47,098 nucleotides of DNA from contig DCVK01000026.1 of the NCBI GenBank assembly GCA_002335385.1, positions 1-47,098 of the forward strand, given 5' to 3'. The stretch comes from Candidatus Aminicenantes bacterium UBA2190. GTDB taxonomy: Bacteria > Acidobacteriota > Aminicenantia > UBA2199. The notes below the pieces were generated by a model. It was given only the letters and a program-made list of their open reading frames with translations. It did not search any database and was not told the DNA's origin. Numbering within the stretch: position 1 is the first letter of the stretch; each line of letters opens with the position of its first letter. Positions 36,158 through 45,062 of the stretch are shown here, one piece after another. The translations under genes and the position numbers were made by a program.

Positions 36158-37633
36158 ATGTGCGGAGTTTTGGGTATTTTTTCCACCGAGCCGGTCATCG
36201 GCCCCTTGTACACCGGGCTGCTGACCCTGCAGCATCGCGGCCAGGATTCGGCGGGCATCCTGACCTATGACGGCCGCTACCACTTGAAAAAGGGCAATGG
36301 CCTCGTGCGCGACATCTTCGAGGAGCGCCACATCGACCGGCTCAAGGGCACCGTCGGCCTCGGCCACACCCGCTACCCCACCGTGGGCGAGGGCACGGGC
36401 GAAGACGCCCAGCCTTTCTGGCTCAACCACCCCTACGGCATCGCCGCCGTCCACAACGGCAACGTGGTGAATTTTTTCGAGTTGAAGAAGGAGCTTTTCG
36501 AGAAGTCCCACAAGATCATCAATTCCAACTGCGACGTCGAGGTGATCCTCAACGTGTTCGCCGAGGCGCTGGAGAAGTCGGTCCGCCAGGAGATCACTCC
36601 CGAAGGGGTGTTCAACGCCATCCGCCAGGTGTACAAGCGGGTGAAGGGCGCCTATTCCGTGGTGATCCACATCGCCGACCGGGGCATGGTGGCCTTTCGC
36701 GACCCTTACGGCCTGCGGCCGCTGCTGTTCGGCAGCGACCGCCGCCAGATGCTCCCGGCCTTCGCCTTCGCCTCCGAGAGCGTCACCCTCGACCTGCTGG
36801 GCTTCGGCGAGGTCCGCGATGTCCCGCCGGGCTCGGCCGTTTTCATCGATCAGAACCGCGCCGTCCATGAAAAAAAGCTGCAGGCCGCCCCCTTCAAGCC
36901 CTGCATCTTCGAATACATCTACTTCGCCCGCCCCGATTCCTATCTCAACGGCATCAACGTCTACCAGGCGCGCGTCGACCTCGGGCGCAAGCTCGCCCGC
37001 CGCATCCAGAAGAGCGGCTTGTCCATCGACGTGGTCGTGCCGGTGCCCGACTCCTCGCGGCCGGCGGCCATCGAGATCGCCCGCCTGCTCAAGCTGAAGT
37101 ACCGCGAGGGGCTGGTCAAGAACCGCTACATCGGCCGCACGTTCATCATGCCCGGCGACCAAGTGCGCCAGCGCACCATCCGCCAGAAGCTGAACCCCAT
37201 CGTCGACGTGTTCCAGGGCAAGAACGTGCTGATCGTCGACGACTCGATCGTGCGCGGCAACACCTCGCGCTCCATCATCCAGATGGTGCGCCAGGCCGGC
37301 GCCCGCAACGTGTACTTCGTCTCCTATTCCGCCCCCCTGACCAATCCCTGCGTCTACGGCATCGACATGCAGACCCGCTCCGAGTTCATCGCCAGCGGCG
37401 TCCGCGAGGAGGAGGTCGCCGCCCGCATCGGCGCCGACCGCGTGCTCTTCCAGGACCTCCGCGACATGGAAGCGGCGGTGCGCCGGCAGAACCCGGCCAT
37501 CCGCTCCTTCTGCACCGCCTGTTTCTCCGGCAAATACCCCACCGGTGACGTGTCGCGCAGCTACCTGGAGCAGATCGAGCAGGAGCGCGAGCAGCTGAAG
37601 CTGAAGCAGAAGGAGCTGGCCCTGAAGTTTTGA
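36158..37633 (+). CDS. purF: Amidophosphoribosyltransferase
   Basis: PurF transfers the glutamine amide to PRPP in the first step of de novo purine synthesis. The 491-residue protein starts Met-Cys, so the N-terminal nucleophile Cys2 is exposed by Met removal with no propeptide, unlike Bacillus PurF. LQHRGQDSAG and HTRYPT mark the Ntn glutaminase domain. LIVDDSIVRGNTS is the PRPP-binding loop. Cysteines in KPCIFEYIYFARPDS, NPCVYGID and FCTACFSGKYPTG occupy the positions that hold the 4Fe-4S cluster in the Bacillus enzyme. It is the first gene of a purF-DUF4388-(29 aa)-miaA-hflX-lipoprotein run; its stop overlaps the next ATG (TGATG). Confidence 0.95.
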   Translation: MCGVLGIFSTEPVIGPLYTGLLTLQHRGQDSAGILTYDGRYHLKKGNGLVRDIFEERHIDRLKGTVGLGHTRYPTVGEGTGEDAQPFWLNHPYGIAAVHNGNVVNFFELKKELFEKSHKIINSNCDVEVILNVFAEALEKSVRQEITPEGVFNAIRQVYKRVKGAYSVVIHIADRGMVAFRDPYGLRPLLFGSDRRQMLPAFAFASESVTLDLLGFGEVRDVPPGSAVFIDQNRAVHEKKLQAAPFKPCIFEYIYFARPDSYLNGINVYQARVDLGRKLARRIQKSGLSIDVVVPVPDSSRPAAIEIARLLKLKYREGLVKNRYIGRTFIMPGDQVRQRTIRQKLNPIVDVFQGKNVLIVDDSIVRGNTSRSIIQMVRQAGARNVYFVSYSAPLTNPCVYGIDMQTRSEFIASGVREEEVAARIGADRVLFQDLRDMEAAVRRQNPAIRSFCTACFSGKYPTGDVSRSYLEQIEQEREQLKLKQKELALKF

Positions 37634-38748
37634 TGAACAGCCACCTGCCGATCTCCGGTTCCCTGGGCGAGCTCGACGTCGCCGCCATCCTGGCGCGCAT
37701 GCACGTCCAGGCGCTGGACGGCCAGCTGAAGATCGCCGCCGCCCGCTTCACCAAGACGATCTGGCTGCAGGACGGCTGCATCGCATTCGCCCAATCCAGC
37801 CTGCCCGACGACGCGTTGGGCCACTTTCTCCTGGGCCGCGGCCTGATCGACGCCGCCCAGCTGGAGAAGAGCCGGCGTCGCATGCAGAAGAACCACAGCC
37901 GCCTGGGCCGGGCGCTGCTGGAGATGGGCCTGCTCACGCCCGAGCGGCTGTGGAGCGAGGTCGGCGCCCAGTTGCGCGCCATCGTCTTCTCCCTTTTCCC
38001 CCTGCGCACCGGCCGCTATGACATCGGCTGCCCGAGTGAGGACGCCGGGGAGAACATCCGCTTGGAACTGCCGGTGCCCGAAGCGATCCTGGAGGGGGTG
38101 CGCCGGATTCTCGACAGCGAATTCATCGAAAGCCGCTTCGCGGCGGGCATGGACCTTTTCGCCTCCCCCGACCACGCCATCGGCGCCGTGCCCCTGAAGC
38201 CGTACGAGGCCCATGTCCTGTCGCTGGTGAGCGACGCCACGCCCCTGGATGAGGTGCTGGCCCGCAGCGAGCTGCTGCGCTTCGACACCCTGAAGGTCCT
38301 CTACGCGCTGCGCACGCTGGGCATGGTCTGCGACCGTCCCCAGCCGGGCCGCGCCCACACCCCGCACTCGCTCCCCAGCCCGCCCTCGACCTTCACCTCG
38401 TTCGACGAGGCCCTGCAAAATTACAACAGCAAGTACGAGTACATCTACCGCGTCCTTTCCAAGGAGATCGGCCCGGTGGCCCATGCCATCCTCACCGACG
38501 CCATCACCGCCATCCAGGACTCCATCCCGCCCTGCTTCCAGGGAGTGGAGATCCGCAGCCAAAACGGCCGCGTCGACGACAAATCGATCATGAAGAGCGT
38601 CTGGTACGAGAATTTCGCCGAAGCCGGCGGCGATTTCCTGCGCGGGCTCGAGGAGATCCTTTACGCCGAGATCTACGCGGTGAAACGCCACCTGGGCAAG
38701 GAACACGAGACCCTGCTCCTGCAATGGATCCGCAAGCCAGGCAACTGA
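37633..38748 (+). CDS. DUF4388-domain protein
   Basis: The 371-residue cytoplasmic protein opens with a DUF4388-type domain: SGSLGELDVAAILARMHVQALDGQLKI, then IWLQDGCIAFAQSSLPDDALG and a helical LGHFLLGRGLIDAAQLEKS region (about 1-130). These domains are frequent in delta-proteobacteria and Acidobacteria, in gliding, polarity and GTPase-regulating proteins. The middle region (about 180-240) resembles a winged helix (LARSELLRFDTLKVLYALRTLGMV). The C-terminal part is alpha-helical and unassigned. Start ATG 37633 overlaps the purF stop. The function is unknown. Confidence 0.75.
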   Translation: MNSHLPISGSLGELDVAAILARMHVQALDGQLKIAAARFTKTIWLQDGCIAFAQSSLPDDALGHFLLGRGLIDAAQLEKSRRRMQKNHSRLGRALLEMGLLTPERLWSEVGAQLRAIVFSLFPLRTGRYDIGCPSEDAGENIRLELPVPEAILEGVRRILDSEFIESRFAAGMDLFASPDHAIGAVPLKPYEAHVLSLVSDATPLDEVLARSELLRFDTLKVLYALRTLGMVCDRPQPGRAHTPHSLPSPPSTFTSFDEALQNYNSKYEYIYRVLSKEIGPVAHAILTDAITAIQDSIPPCFQGVEIRSQNGRVDDKSIMKSVWYENFAEAGGDFLRGLEEILYAEIYAVKRHLGKEHETLLLQWIRKPGN

Positions 38749-38813
38749 GGCGGCGGCGTCTACAGCTGGTCTTCCTGGCCCTGCTGTTCGCCGTCCTGCT
38801 CCTGCTCGGTTGA
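38724..38813 (+). CDS. Possible 29-residue transmembrane peptide coupled to miaA
   Basis: The ATG at 38724 lies inside the last codons of the DUF4388 gene and its TGA overlaps the miaA ATG (TGATG). The peptide has an arginine-rich head (RQLRRRRLQ) and a single hydrophobic run (LVFLALLFAVLLLLG), a classic small membrane-peptide profile. Without it the miaA start would be 64 bases from the previous stop, so it may couple translation. No homology is recognised. Confidence 0.5.
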   Translation: MDPQARQLRRRRLQLVFLALLFAVLLLLG

Positions 38814-39727
38814 TGGACCCCGTCATCCAGATCCTCGGGCCCACCGGCGCCGGCAAGAGCCGCATGGCCCTGGCCGTCGCCCGCGCCGTGGGCGGCGAGG
38901 TCATATCGGCCGACTCGGTCCAGGTCTACCGGGGCTTCGACATCGGCAGCGACAAGCTCGACCCGGCCGAGCGCCGCCTCATCCCCCACCACCTGATCGA
39001 CATCATCCCCGACTGCGCTCAGTTCAACGCCAGCCGCTTTCTCGAGCTCTCGTTCGCTGCCGCCTGCGGCATCCAGTCGCGCGGCCGCGTGCCCGTCGTC
39101 TGCGGCGGCACCGGCCTCTACCTGACCGTCATGATGCAGGGCATCTTTCCCGAGACCAAGGAGAGAAACCACCGCGAAGAGCTGAAGAAAATGGCCGCTG
39201 AAAAAGGCTGGGACGCCCTGCGCGCCGAGCTGGAGCGCATCGACCCCGAGTATGCCCGCAAGATCAGCGTCAACGACCATGTGCGCCTGGTTCGCGCCCT
39301 GGAGATCCACCGCAACAGCGGCCTGCCTCCCAGCCGGGTTTTCCGCCTCAGCCGCTCGCCGTTCGCCGGCTGCCGTTTCATCCGCGTCGGCCTGCACGTC
39401 GAACGACAGGCGCTGTACCGCGCCATCGACGCCCGCGTGGAGCGCATGCTGGCCCAGGGACTGGTCGACGAGGTCCGGGAGCTGCTGCGCACGCGCGGGG
39501 CGGCCTGTCCCCCTTTTCGCGCCCTCGGCTACAAGGAGGTCATCTCCTTCCTGCGCGGCGAGATCGACCTGGAGACGGCCCGGGAGCTGATCCAGCGCCA
39601 CTCGCGCCAGTTGGCCAAGCGGCAGCTCACCTGGTTCCGCCGGGAGAAGGACATCCGCTGGCTGCCCGCCGCCGACCCGGATGCCGTCATCGCCTTCGTC
39701 CGCCAATGCCTGTCGAGCAAGCCGTAG
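38813..39727 (+). CDS. miaA: tRNA dimethylallyltransferase
   Basis: MiaA prenylates adenosine 37 of tRNAs that read UNN codons. The 304-residue protein has the P-loop ILGPTGAGKS near the N-terminus, ISADSVQVYRG (substrate Asp), VVCGGTGLYL, and a closing QLAKRQLTWFRRE segment that grips the anticodon loop. The ATG at 38813 overlaps a small upstream ORF, and the end overlaps hflX by 22 bases. miaA next to hflX is a widespread arrangement. Confidence 0.95.
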   Translation: MDPVIQILGPTGAGKSRMALAVARAVGGEVISADSVQVYRGFDIGSDKLDPAERRLIPHHLIDIIPDCAQFNASRFLELSFAAACGIQSRGRVPVVCGGTGLYLTVMMQGIFPETKERNHREELKKMAAEKGWDALRAELERIDPEYARKISVNDHVRLVRALEIHRNSGLPPSRVFRLSRSPFAGCRFIRVGLHVERQALYRAIDARVERMLAQGLVDEVRELLRTRGAACPPFRALGYKEVISFLRGEIDLETARELIQRHSRQLAKRQLTWFRREKDIRWLPAADPDAVIAFVRQCLSSKP

Positions 39728-40953
39728 CCTGCGGCTGGTTCCCGGCCGGCATGAAAGACGCCGAGATCGCGGCCCGCATGGGCGAACTGCAGGCCCTGTG
39801 CCGCGCCGCCGGCGCCGTGGTCGTCGGCCAGGCCTGGCAGCGGCGGCCCGCTCCCGACCGCCGCACCCTGGTCGGCCAGGGCAAGGTCGAGGAGCTGCGG
39901 CAGCTGATCGCCGGCAGCGGCGCCTCTCTGGTGGTCTTCCACAACGTGCTGACGACGCTGCAGCAGCGCAACCTGGAGGACGCCCTGCGCGTCAAGGTCA
40001 TCGATCGCAGCCGCCTGATCCTCGACATCTTCGCCACCCGCGCCCGCAGCCAGGAGGGCAAGCTTCAGGTCGAGCTGGCCCAGCTCCTCTATCTGCTGCC
40101 CCGCCTCACCGGCAAGGGGGTGGGCCTGTCGCGCCTCGGCGGCGGCATCGGCACGCGCGGCCCGGGCGAGAGCAAGCTCGAGGCCGACCGCCGCCAGATC
40201 AAGGACAAGATCGCCCGCATCCGCCAGAAGCTGAAGGGGGTGACGCGCAACCGCGACCTGCAGCGCCGCAACCGCCGCGAGCTGCCGGTGCCGCTGGTCG
40301 CCCTCGTCGGCTACACCTCGGCGGGGAAATCGACCCTGTTCAAGGCCCTGACCGGCGAGAACGTCTTGATCTCCCCCAAGCTGTTCGCTACCCTCGATCC
40401 CCTGCTGCGCCGCGTCGACCTGCACGATTCCCATCCCGGCTATTACTTCATCCTGTCCGATACGGTGGGCTTCATCCGCGACATGCCCGCGGAGCTGTTC
40501 ACCTCCTTCACCGCCACGCTGGAGGAGGTGCGCCAGGCCGACCTGGTCCTGCACGTGATCGACATGACCCACCCCGACTGGACGGGGCAGAAAAGCGAAG
40601 TGGAAAAGGTGCTGCGCCAGCTCGGCGTCGACCCGGCGCGCGTCATCCCCGTCTTCAACAAGATCGACCTCTTCCAGGACCGCGAGCGCCCCGGCGCCGG
40701 CGGCGAGGAAGGCCAGGTGTTCGTCTCGGCCATCGAGGGCACCGGCCTGGCGACGCTCCAGCAGGAGGTCTTCCGCCGTTATTTCGCCGACTACGCCGCC
40801 TTCACCGTCGACGTGGACGACGAACAGCAGCTGGATGCCCTGGGCCGCTGGGCCATCGTGGTGGAAAAAAGCCGCGTCGGCGCGGGATTCCGGGCCGCGG
40901 TTTTATGTTCCCGGGAAAAAATGCTACAATTCAGTAAACGCACGGAGGAATGA
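39706..40953 (+). CDS. hflX: Ribosome-associated GTPase HflX
   Basis: HflX splits or rescues stalled ribosomes, notably after heat stress. The 415-residue protein has the N-terminal HflX domain (LVGQGKVEEL, VFHNVLTTLQQRNLE), the linker GVGLSRLGGGIGTRGPGESKLE, and the G domain with LVGYTSAGKSTLF (G1), DTVGFI (G3), NKID (G4) and SAIEGTG (G5). Ser replaces the more common Asn in G1 (GYTNAGKS). It starts at ATG 39706 inside miaA. The stop overlaps the ribosome-binding site region (GGAGGAATGA) of the next gene. Confidence 0.95.
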   Translation: MPVEQAVACGWFPAGMKDAEIAARMGELQALCRAAGAVVVGQAWQRRPAPDRRTLVGQGKVEELRQLIAGSGASLVVFHNVLTTLQQRNLEDALRVKVIDRSRLILDIFATRARSQEGKLQVELAQLLYLLPRLTGKGVGLSRLGGGIGTRGPGESKLEADRRQIKDKIARIRQKLKGVTRNRDLQRRNRRELPVPLVALVGYTSAGKSTLFKALTGENVLISPKLFATLDPLLRRVDLHDSHPGYYFILSDTVGFIRDMPAELFTSFTATLEEVRQADLVLHVIDMTHPDWTGQKSEVEKVLRQLGVDPARVIPVFNKIDLFQDRERPGAGGEEGQVFVSAIEGTGLATLQQEVFRRYFADYAAFTVDVDDEQQLDALGRWAIVVEKSRVGAGFRAAVLCSREKMLQFSKRTEE

Positions 40954-40957
40954 TCCG

Positions 40958-42253
40958 ATGAAAGCGATGCTGCCTGCAGCTCTGATGCTGCTCACCGTTG
41001 CCTGTGGAGGCGTCAAGCCCGTCACCGTCGACTTCCATCTGCCCGTGCTTGAAAGCGGCACCTTTCTCGATTCCTTCTACCGCCAGGGCTGGGAGCAGCT
41101 GCGCCAGGGCGACAGCGAGGCGGCGTACCGTTCTTTCCAGAACAGCGTGGCCCCGCTGGACAAGAAACAGGCGGCCTTCGGCTACGTCTTCATGGCGCGC
41201 CGGAAATACAGCGCCGCCAGCGAGCAGTTCGCCCGCGCCCTGGAGTCCAATCCCGCCAACCTCGAGGCCGGCACGGGCCGGGCCATGATCCTGGAGTTCG
41301 AGGGGCGCACGGCCGAGGCCTTTTGCGCCTACGGCGGCCTGCTGCTCCAGGCCCCCGACGACGCCTGGATCAAGCTGAAATACGAATCCATCCGCTCCGA
41401 CGCCACCCAGGCCCACCTGCTGGAGGCGGAGCAGGCGAAGGGACGCGACGACGGCCGATATCTCCGCGCCCTCGAGCAGGCATCCTTCTATTCCCCCGAC
41501 ATGACGGCCATCACCCTGCAGATCGCCGAGCACTACTACGCCGAAGGCGACCTGCAGCGCAGCCTGCCGCGCTACGAGGCCGTGCTGGAGAAGGAACCGC
41601 ACAACGAGGCCGTGCTGCTCAAGCTCGCCGCCATTTACGAGAAAAAGGAAAAGCTCGACCTGGCCATCGTCACCCTGGACCGCCTGCTGGCGCTGAAGCC
41701 CGGCGACCCTTTCCTGGAGAGCGAGAAAAAAAGGGTCCGCGACCGCTTCCAGGAAGTGACCCTGCCCGAGAAGTTCAAGCGCATCTTCTTCAAGACCGAG
41801 GTCAACCGCGAGGAGCTGGCGGCGCTGGTCGGCTATTATTTCGACCGCTACATCGAGATGGACCGCTCTCCCGAGATCATCACCGACATCGACGGCTCGT
41901 TCGCCAGGGAGCAGATCATCAAGACCGTGACCGCCGGCATCCTGCGCGCCCGCCCGGACCATACCTTCGCCCGCTTCGTCACCCCCGACCGATCCCGCTT
42001 CGCCGTGACCCTGCAGGCGCTGATCGACTACCTGAGGCAGAAAGGGCACACCCTGCGCTTCACGCCCCTGACCCCGGCGCCGGTCATCGCCGATCTCTCG
42101 CCGCTGCACAAGGAATTCCAGGCCATCTCGTCGCTGATCAACTCCCAGGTGCTGGCCCTCGACGACCGGGGCAATTTCAACCCCACCAGCCCCGTCTCCC
42201 CGGCCGACGTCATCTACGCCCTGAAAAAGATACTGAACGCGATCGAGAATTAG
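40958..42253 (+). CDS. TPR lipoprotein with SLH-like C-terminal region
   Basis: The 431-residue product (ATG 40958, GGAGGA about eight bases upstream) has a lipoprotein signal ending LLTVAC-GG. Tetratricopeptide-like helical repeats cover about 45-300 (for example AAYRSFQNSV, AASEQFARALESNPANLEA, RYEAVLEKEPHNEAVLLKLA). The C-terminal part (ITDIDGSFAREQIIKTVTAGIL, then FARFVTPDRSRFAVTLQAL) resembles degenerate S-layer-homology motifs. It is probably an outer-membrane-tethered protein for protein-protein or wall interactions. It ends the purF operon; the following gap has only repeat phrases. Confidence 0.75.
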   Translation: MKAMLPAALMLLTVACGGVKPVTVDFHLPVLESGTFLDSFYRQGWEQLRQGDSEAAYRSFQNSVAPLDKKQAAFGYVFMARRKYSAASEQFARALESNPANLEAGTGRAMILEFEGRTAEAFCAYGGLLLQAPDDAWIKLKYESIRSDATQAHLLEAEQAKGRDDGRYLRALEQASFYSPDMTAITLQIAEHYYAEGDLQRSLPRYEAVLEKEPHNEAVLLKLAAIYEKKEKLDLAIVTLDRLLALKPGDPFLESEKKRVRDRFQEVTLPEKFKRIFFKTEVNREELAALVGYYFDRYIEMDRSPEIITDIDGSFAREQIIKTVTAGILRARPDHTFARFVTPDRSRFAVTLQALIDYLRQKGHTLRFTPLTPAPVIADLSPLHKEFQAISSLINSQVLALDDRGNFNPTSPVSPADVIYALKKILNAIEN

Positions 42254-42510
42254 GAATATCGGCCAGTAGCAAGTTGCAAGATTTTTCACAGACGCTATTC
42301 AATACAACTATCGATCAATGCCCACTTCTACCGACTGTCAATGCCTCCTGATAACTCTTTTCTTCACTTTTGCCTTTTTCCTTTTGCCTTTTTACTTTAT
42401 TTCTTTTAAAGGAAAGGGTTGGAATGAATTTGAAGACGCTTCTGCAACTCCGCTCTTCCCTTTTACCTCTTACCCCTCACCCCTCACCTATTCGCTAATA
42501 AGCATCGGGA
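42254..42510. repeat. Convergent gap with pyrimidine-phrase repeats
   Basis: CTTCACTTTTGCCTTTTTCC (about 42363) and CCTTTTGCCTTTTTAC follow each other, then TTACCTCTTACCCCTCACCC phrases (about 42462-42490). The same style of tract occurs at 13148-13180 and 29524-29560. No clear terminator or gene. Confidence 0.6.
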
Positions 42511-43665
42511 TCAATACCGGTAGATCGCCGCGACTCCCGTAGCCGTCGGCATCCTCTCGCCGGGGACGATAACGACCTGACCGCCTTTTTTTAACGCCAT
42601 CTCCGCCAGATCGTCGAGCACATCATCCATCTCGGGGTTTGTCAAATCGCCGAACTCGATGTCGCCGGTCGCGGGTTGGATGCGTCCAGGGAGCACGCGG
42701 CCGGCCTCGACCAGCAGCTTGCCGACCCGCCCGGCCGTGACCGCCTTGGCAACCTTCGCCGGATCGTCGTCGGCCAGCCCCTTGGCTTTCGCAGCTGCGA
42801 ACTCCTCGACCAGGGCGGCCAGGCGTGCCAGGTATTGCGGCTCGATGACCTGCCAGGCACGCTGGCGGAGATGGTCGACTGACGGCAGGGCATCCGGATG
42901 AACATCGATGCTTTTTTCCATTAAGTACGGATTGCGGCTGACCTTGTGAAACACATGATGATGCTCCGGCAAAGCTGCAAGGATCAGCGGCAGGCCCGAC
43001 GGTTTGGAGTGCTGCTCCAGGATCCCCCGGTCGACTGCACGGAAAAATCGCTCCCGATCGATTTTCTCCTCGGACTTTTTCCCGCCATGGCCATGGCGCA
43101 TGGGCGCCTGCCCGCCACCGACGCCACCGTATGAGGCGACGGTCTGGTGAGGCTCCGTCAATTCATCTCCCAGCGCTAGGGTCATCGTCCGCGGGACGCC
43201 GGCTTCCGGCTCGATCTCGTCCAGGGCGTCACGGTGGCCCTCATAGAGTTTGATCTCCCTGCTGTTCAAGCCCAGGACCTGATAGCGGTCGGCCGACTGC
43301 AGGATGCGCATCAAGGGCTTAACGTGAAAACTGTCCGCCGCCACGGCCAATTCAGGGACCGGCCGCTGGAGCCGGTAAACCCGGAAAATGCCCTGCGCGC
43401 CCAGCACGGCCAGACCGTCGAGGACATGATTCCAGAAATCGTGATCGTCGGCCAGATCCAGGAACGGTGTCAGCATAGACTGGATCGCGATCCTCGGGAA
43501 TTTCCGCAGCAGGGACTTCTCCAGAACCTTCACGAGGTTCTTGTAGCGGATCGGGTCCTGCTGATTTTCCGGATAATGCCGGTGGGTCGGCTGATACAGT
43601 GAAAGGCATGGGGGCGACGCCTTGTCCAAAACCCCGGCCGCATAGTCCTTGTCGAGAATATTCAT
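42511..43665 (-). CDS. Bacterial eRF1-like (baeRF) protein
   Basis: The 384-residue protein starts at ATG 43665 with AAGGAGAG about five bases upstream. It carries the pattern of bacterial homologues of archaeal/eukaryotic release factor 1: CLSLYQPTHRHYPENQQDPIRYKNLVK at the N-terminus, an eRF1-like central domain with RDALDEIEPE and LPLILAALPEHHHVFHKVS, and a C-terminal GGQVVIVPGERMPTATGVAAIYRY. The eRF1 GGQ in its usual peptide-release context is not evident; the GGQ here is in the terminal strand. baeRF families are thought to act in translation stress or ribosome rescue. No experimental role can be assigned. It is a single-gene unit. Confidence 0.75.
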   Translation of the reverse strand: MNILDKDYAAGVLDKASPPCLSLYQPTHRHYPENQQDPIRYKNLVKVLEKSLLRKFPRIAIQSMLTPFLDLADDHDFWNHVLDGLAVLGAQGIFRVYRLQRPVPELAVAADSFHVKPLMRILQSADRYQVLGLNSREIKLYEGHRDALDEIEPEAGVPRTMTLALGDELTEPHQTVASYGGVGGGQAPMRHGHGGKKSEEKIDRERFFRAVDRGILEQHSKPSGLPLILAALPEHHHVFHKVSRNPYLMEKSIDVHPDALPSVDHLRQRAWQVIEPQYLARLAALVEEFAAAKAKGLADDDPAKVAKAVTAGRVGKLLVEAGRVLPGRIQPATGDIEFGDLTNPEMDDVLDDLAEMALKKGGQVVIVPGERMPTATGVAAIYRY

Positions 43666-43848
43666 GGGCTCTCCTTTTTTTGAACAGGGAATCGGCAACG
43701 GCAGGCCGCGGGATTCGCGATTCAAGCCAACAGCTCGCTGCCTCTCATCGCCTGTCGTTAAGGGAATCTCCCGGTCCGATCATTCTGCCCTCGCATTTTA
43801 TACCATGGCGTTTCTAATCGCAATCAACGTCTGAGGAAAAAAGGGCAT

Positions 43849-43877
43849 AAAAAAAGGGCGACCCCGAGGCCGCCCTT
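43849..43877 (-). terminator. Rho-independent terminator of the DUF4412-like gene
   Basis: On the minus strand AAGGGCG...CGCCCTT forms a stem (arms 43871-43877 and 43854-43860) around a GC-rich loop and is followed by seven T (43855-43849). It lies 25 bases beyond the gene's stop. Confidence 0.88.
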
Positions 43878-43901
43878 AAAAATCATCTTAAAAAAAAGCG
43901 A

Positions 43902-44624
43902 CTAGCGCCCCTGCATGTCCTTCATGGAGAGGGTCTTCTCCTTGGTGAAGCCGGCGGGAACGGAATAAATGCCGGCGGGGGCGGGCTTCTGCGCGATCTC
44001 CACCACCTGGCTGGTCACCTTCATCTTGCTGCCCATCATGTCCATGCTCATCTCCGATCCGATCTGGAAGCCCTTGATCTTGGTGAATTCGGCGATGGAG
44101 GCGTCGTCCATGAACTGCATCTTGGAGACGTTGGTGTACATCTTGGAGAACATCTTCCAGTCGAAGGGCACGTCGGTGCTGGCCCAGATGACCATCTTCA
44201 TCTTCATCATCATCATGCTCATGTCGACGTCGTAGCCGGAGCAGTTCCACTGACCGATCTTCCTGGCCTGGCCGTTGGGCGCGACCTTGACCGTCATCTT
44301 CATCATCGATGCCATCGAGGCGGCCTCGGGGGGCAGGAGCTTGGCCATGTCCAGGGGCAGGGTCGCCTCCACGTAGTTCTTCTCCTTCAGGTTGACGATG
44401 TACATGATGTTCTTGTTCATGTCCAGGATCGTCACCCGCTCGCCCTGCCGGTTGAACAGCTGGTTGTTGTTCACCCACTGCTCGGTGACCTCGTCCTTGG
44501 CCGGCTGCTTCTGGCCCATCATCTCGAAGGCGTCGGTATGGACGTTGGTCTTGATGTACACGTCGGCGGGCAGCAGCAGCGCCACCGCCATGACAACGAT
44601 CAATGCCAATAGTGCTTTCTTCAT
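43902..44624 (-). CDS. Methionine-rich secreted DUF4412-like protein
   Basis: The 240-residue protein has a signal peptide (MKKALLALIVVMAVALLLPA) and ATG 44624 with AGGAGG five bases upstream. The mature part follows the DUF4412 pattern: EQWVNNNQLFNRQGERVTILDMNKNIMYIVNLKEKNYVEATL, then a QWNCSGYDVDM strand. Methionine is strikingly abundant (SMASMMKMTV, DMSMMMMKMKM, EMSMDMMGSKMKV). There is a single Cys. It is likely periplasmic or surface-exposed. The Met clusters could bind Cu(I) or serve as oxidant sinks, but that is speculation. It is a single-gene transcript with its own terminator. Confidence 0.75.
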   Translation of the reverse strand: MKKALLALIVVMAVALLLPADVYIKTNVHTDAFEMMGQKQPAKDEVTEQWVNNNQLFNRQGERVTILDMNKNIMYIVNLKEKNYVEATLPLDMAKLLPPEAASMASMMKMTVKVAPNGQARKIGQWNCSGYDVDMSMMMMKMKMVIWASTDVPFDWKMFSKMYTNVSKMQFMDDASIAEFTKIKGFQIGSEMSMDMMGSKMKVTSQVVEIAQKPAPAGIYSVPAGFTKEKTLSMKDMQGR

Positions 44625-44689
44625 GGTTCCTCCTTGGGAAAGGCCATCATAGCCCCGAATGGCGTTGAAGTCAATACGGCTCCATGGAT

Positions 44690-45062
44690 GCCGGGCAAGA
44701 GGTCAGGGGTTAGAGGTGAGAGGTCAGAGGACAGAAGTCAGACGACAGAGGTCAGAAGTCAGAAACGAGATGCGGAAGGGGATGCCATCGGCGCAGGGTT
44801 CATGGCGTAAGGCGCAGGGTGTAAGGCGCAAGGCGGAAGAAACGAACTAGTAGGAATTAAATTCCAAATAACAAATTCCAAGCTCCAAATTCCAATTTCC
44901 AAAACGAAAGCTCCTTACATAGAATTCTCTTTGTTTTGGTCAAAGTCCCCGCCAGGGGATTGGGTAATTGGAATTTGGAATTTGGTGCTTGGGATTTGGG
45001 ATTTAAGTCTTCGAATTTCTTTTTCCGACCGCCAACCGTACACCGTCCACCGTAAACCGATT
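44690..45062. repeat. Repeat island P4: inverted-repeat island
   Basis: AGAGGTCAGAGGACAGAAGT-type tracts (44700-44765) and GGCGTAAGGCGCAGGGTG-type phrases (44808-44837) lead into an inverted pair. The AATTCC-type left arm (44854-44908) faces the GGAATTTGG-type right arm (44967-45010), followed by CCAACCGTACACCGTCC (45027-45060). No gene is credible. Confidence 0.8.
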
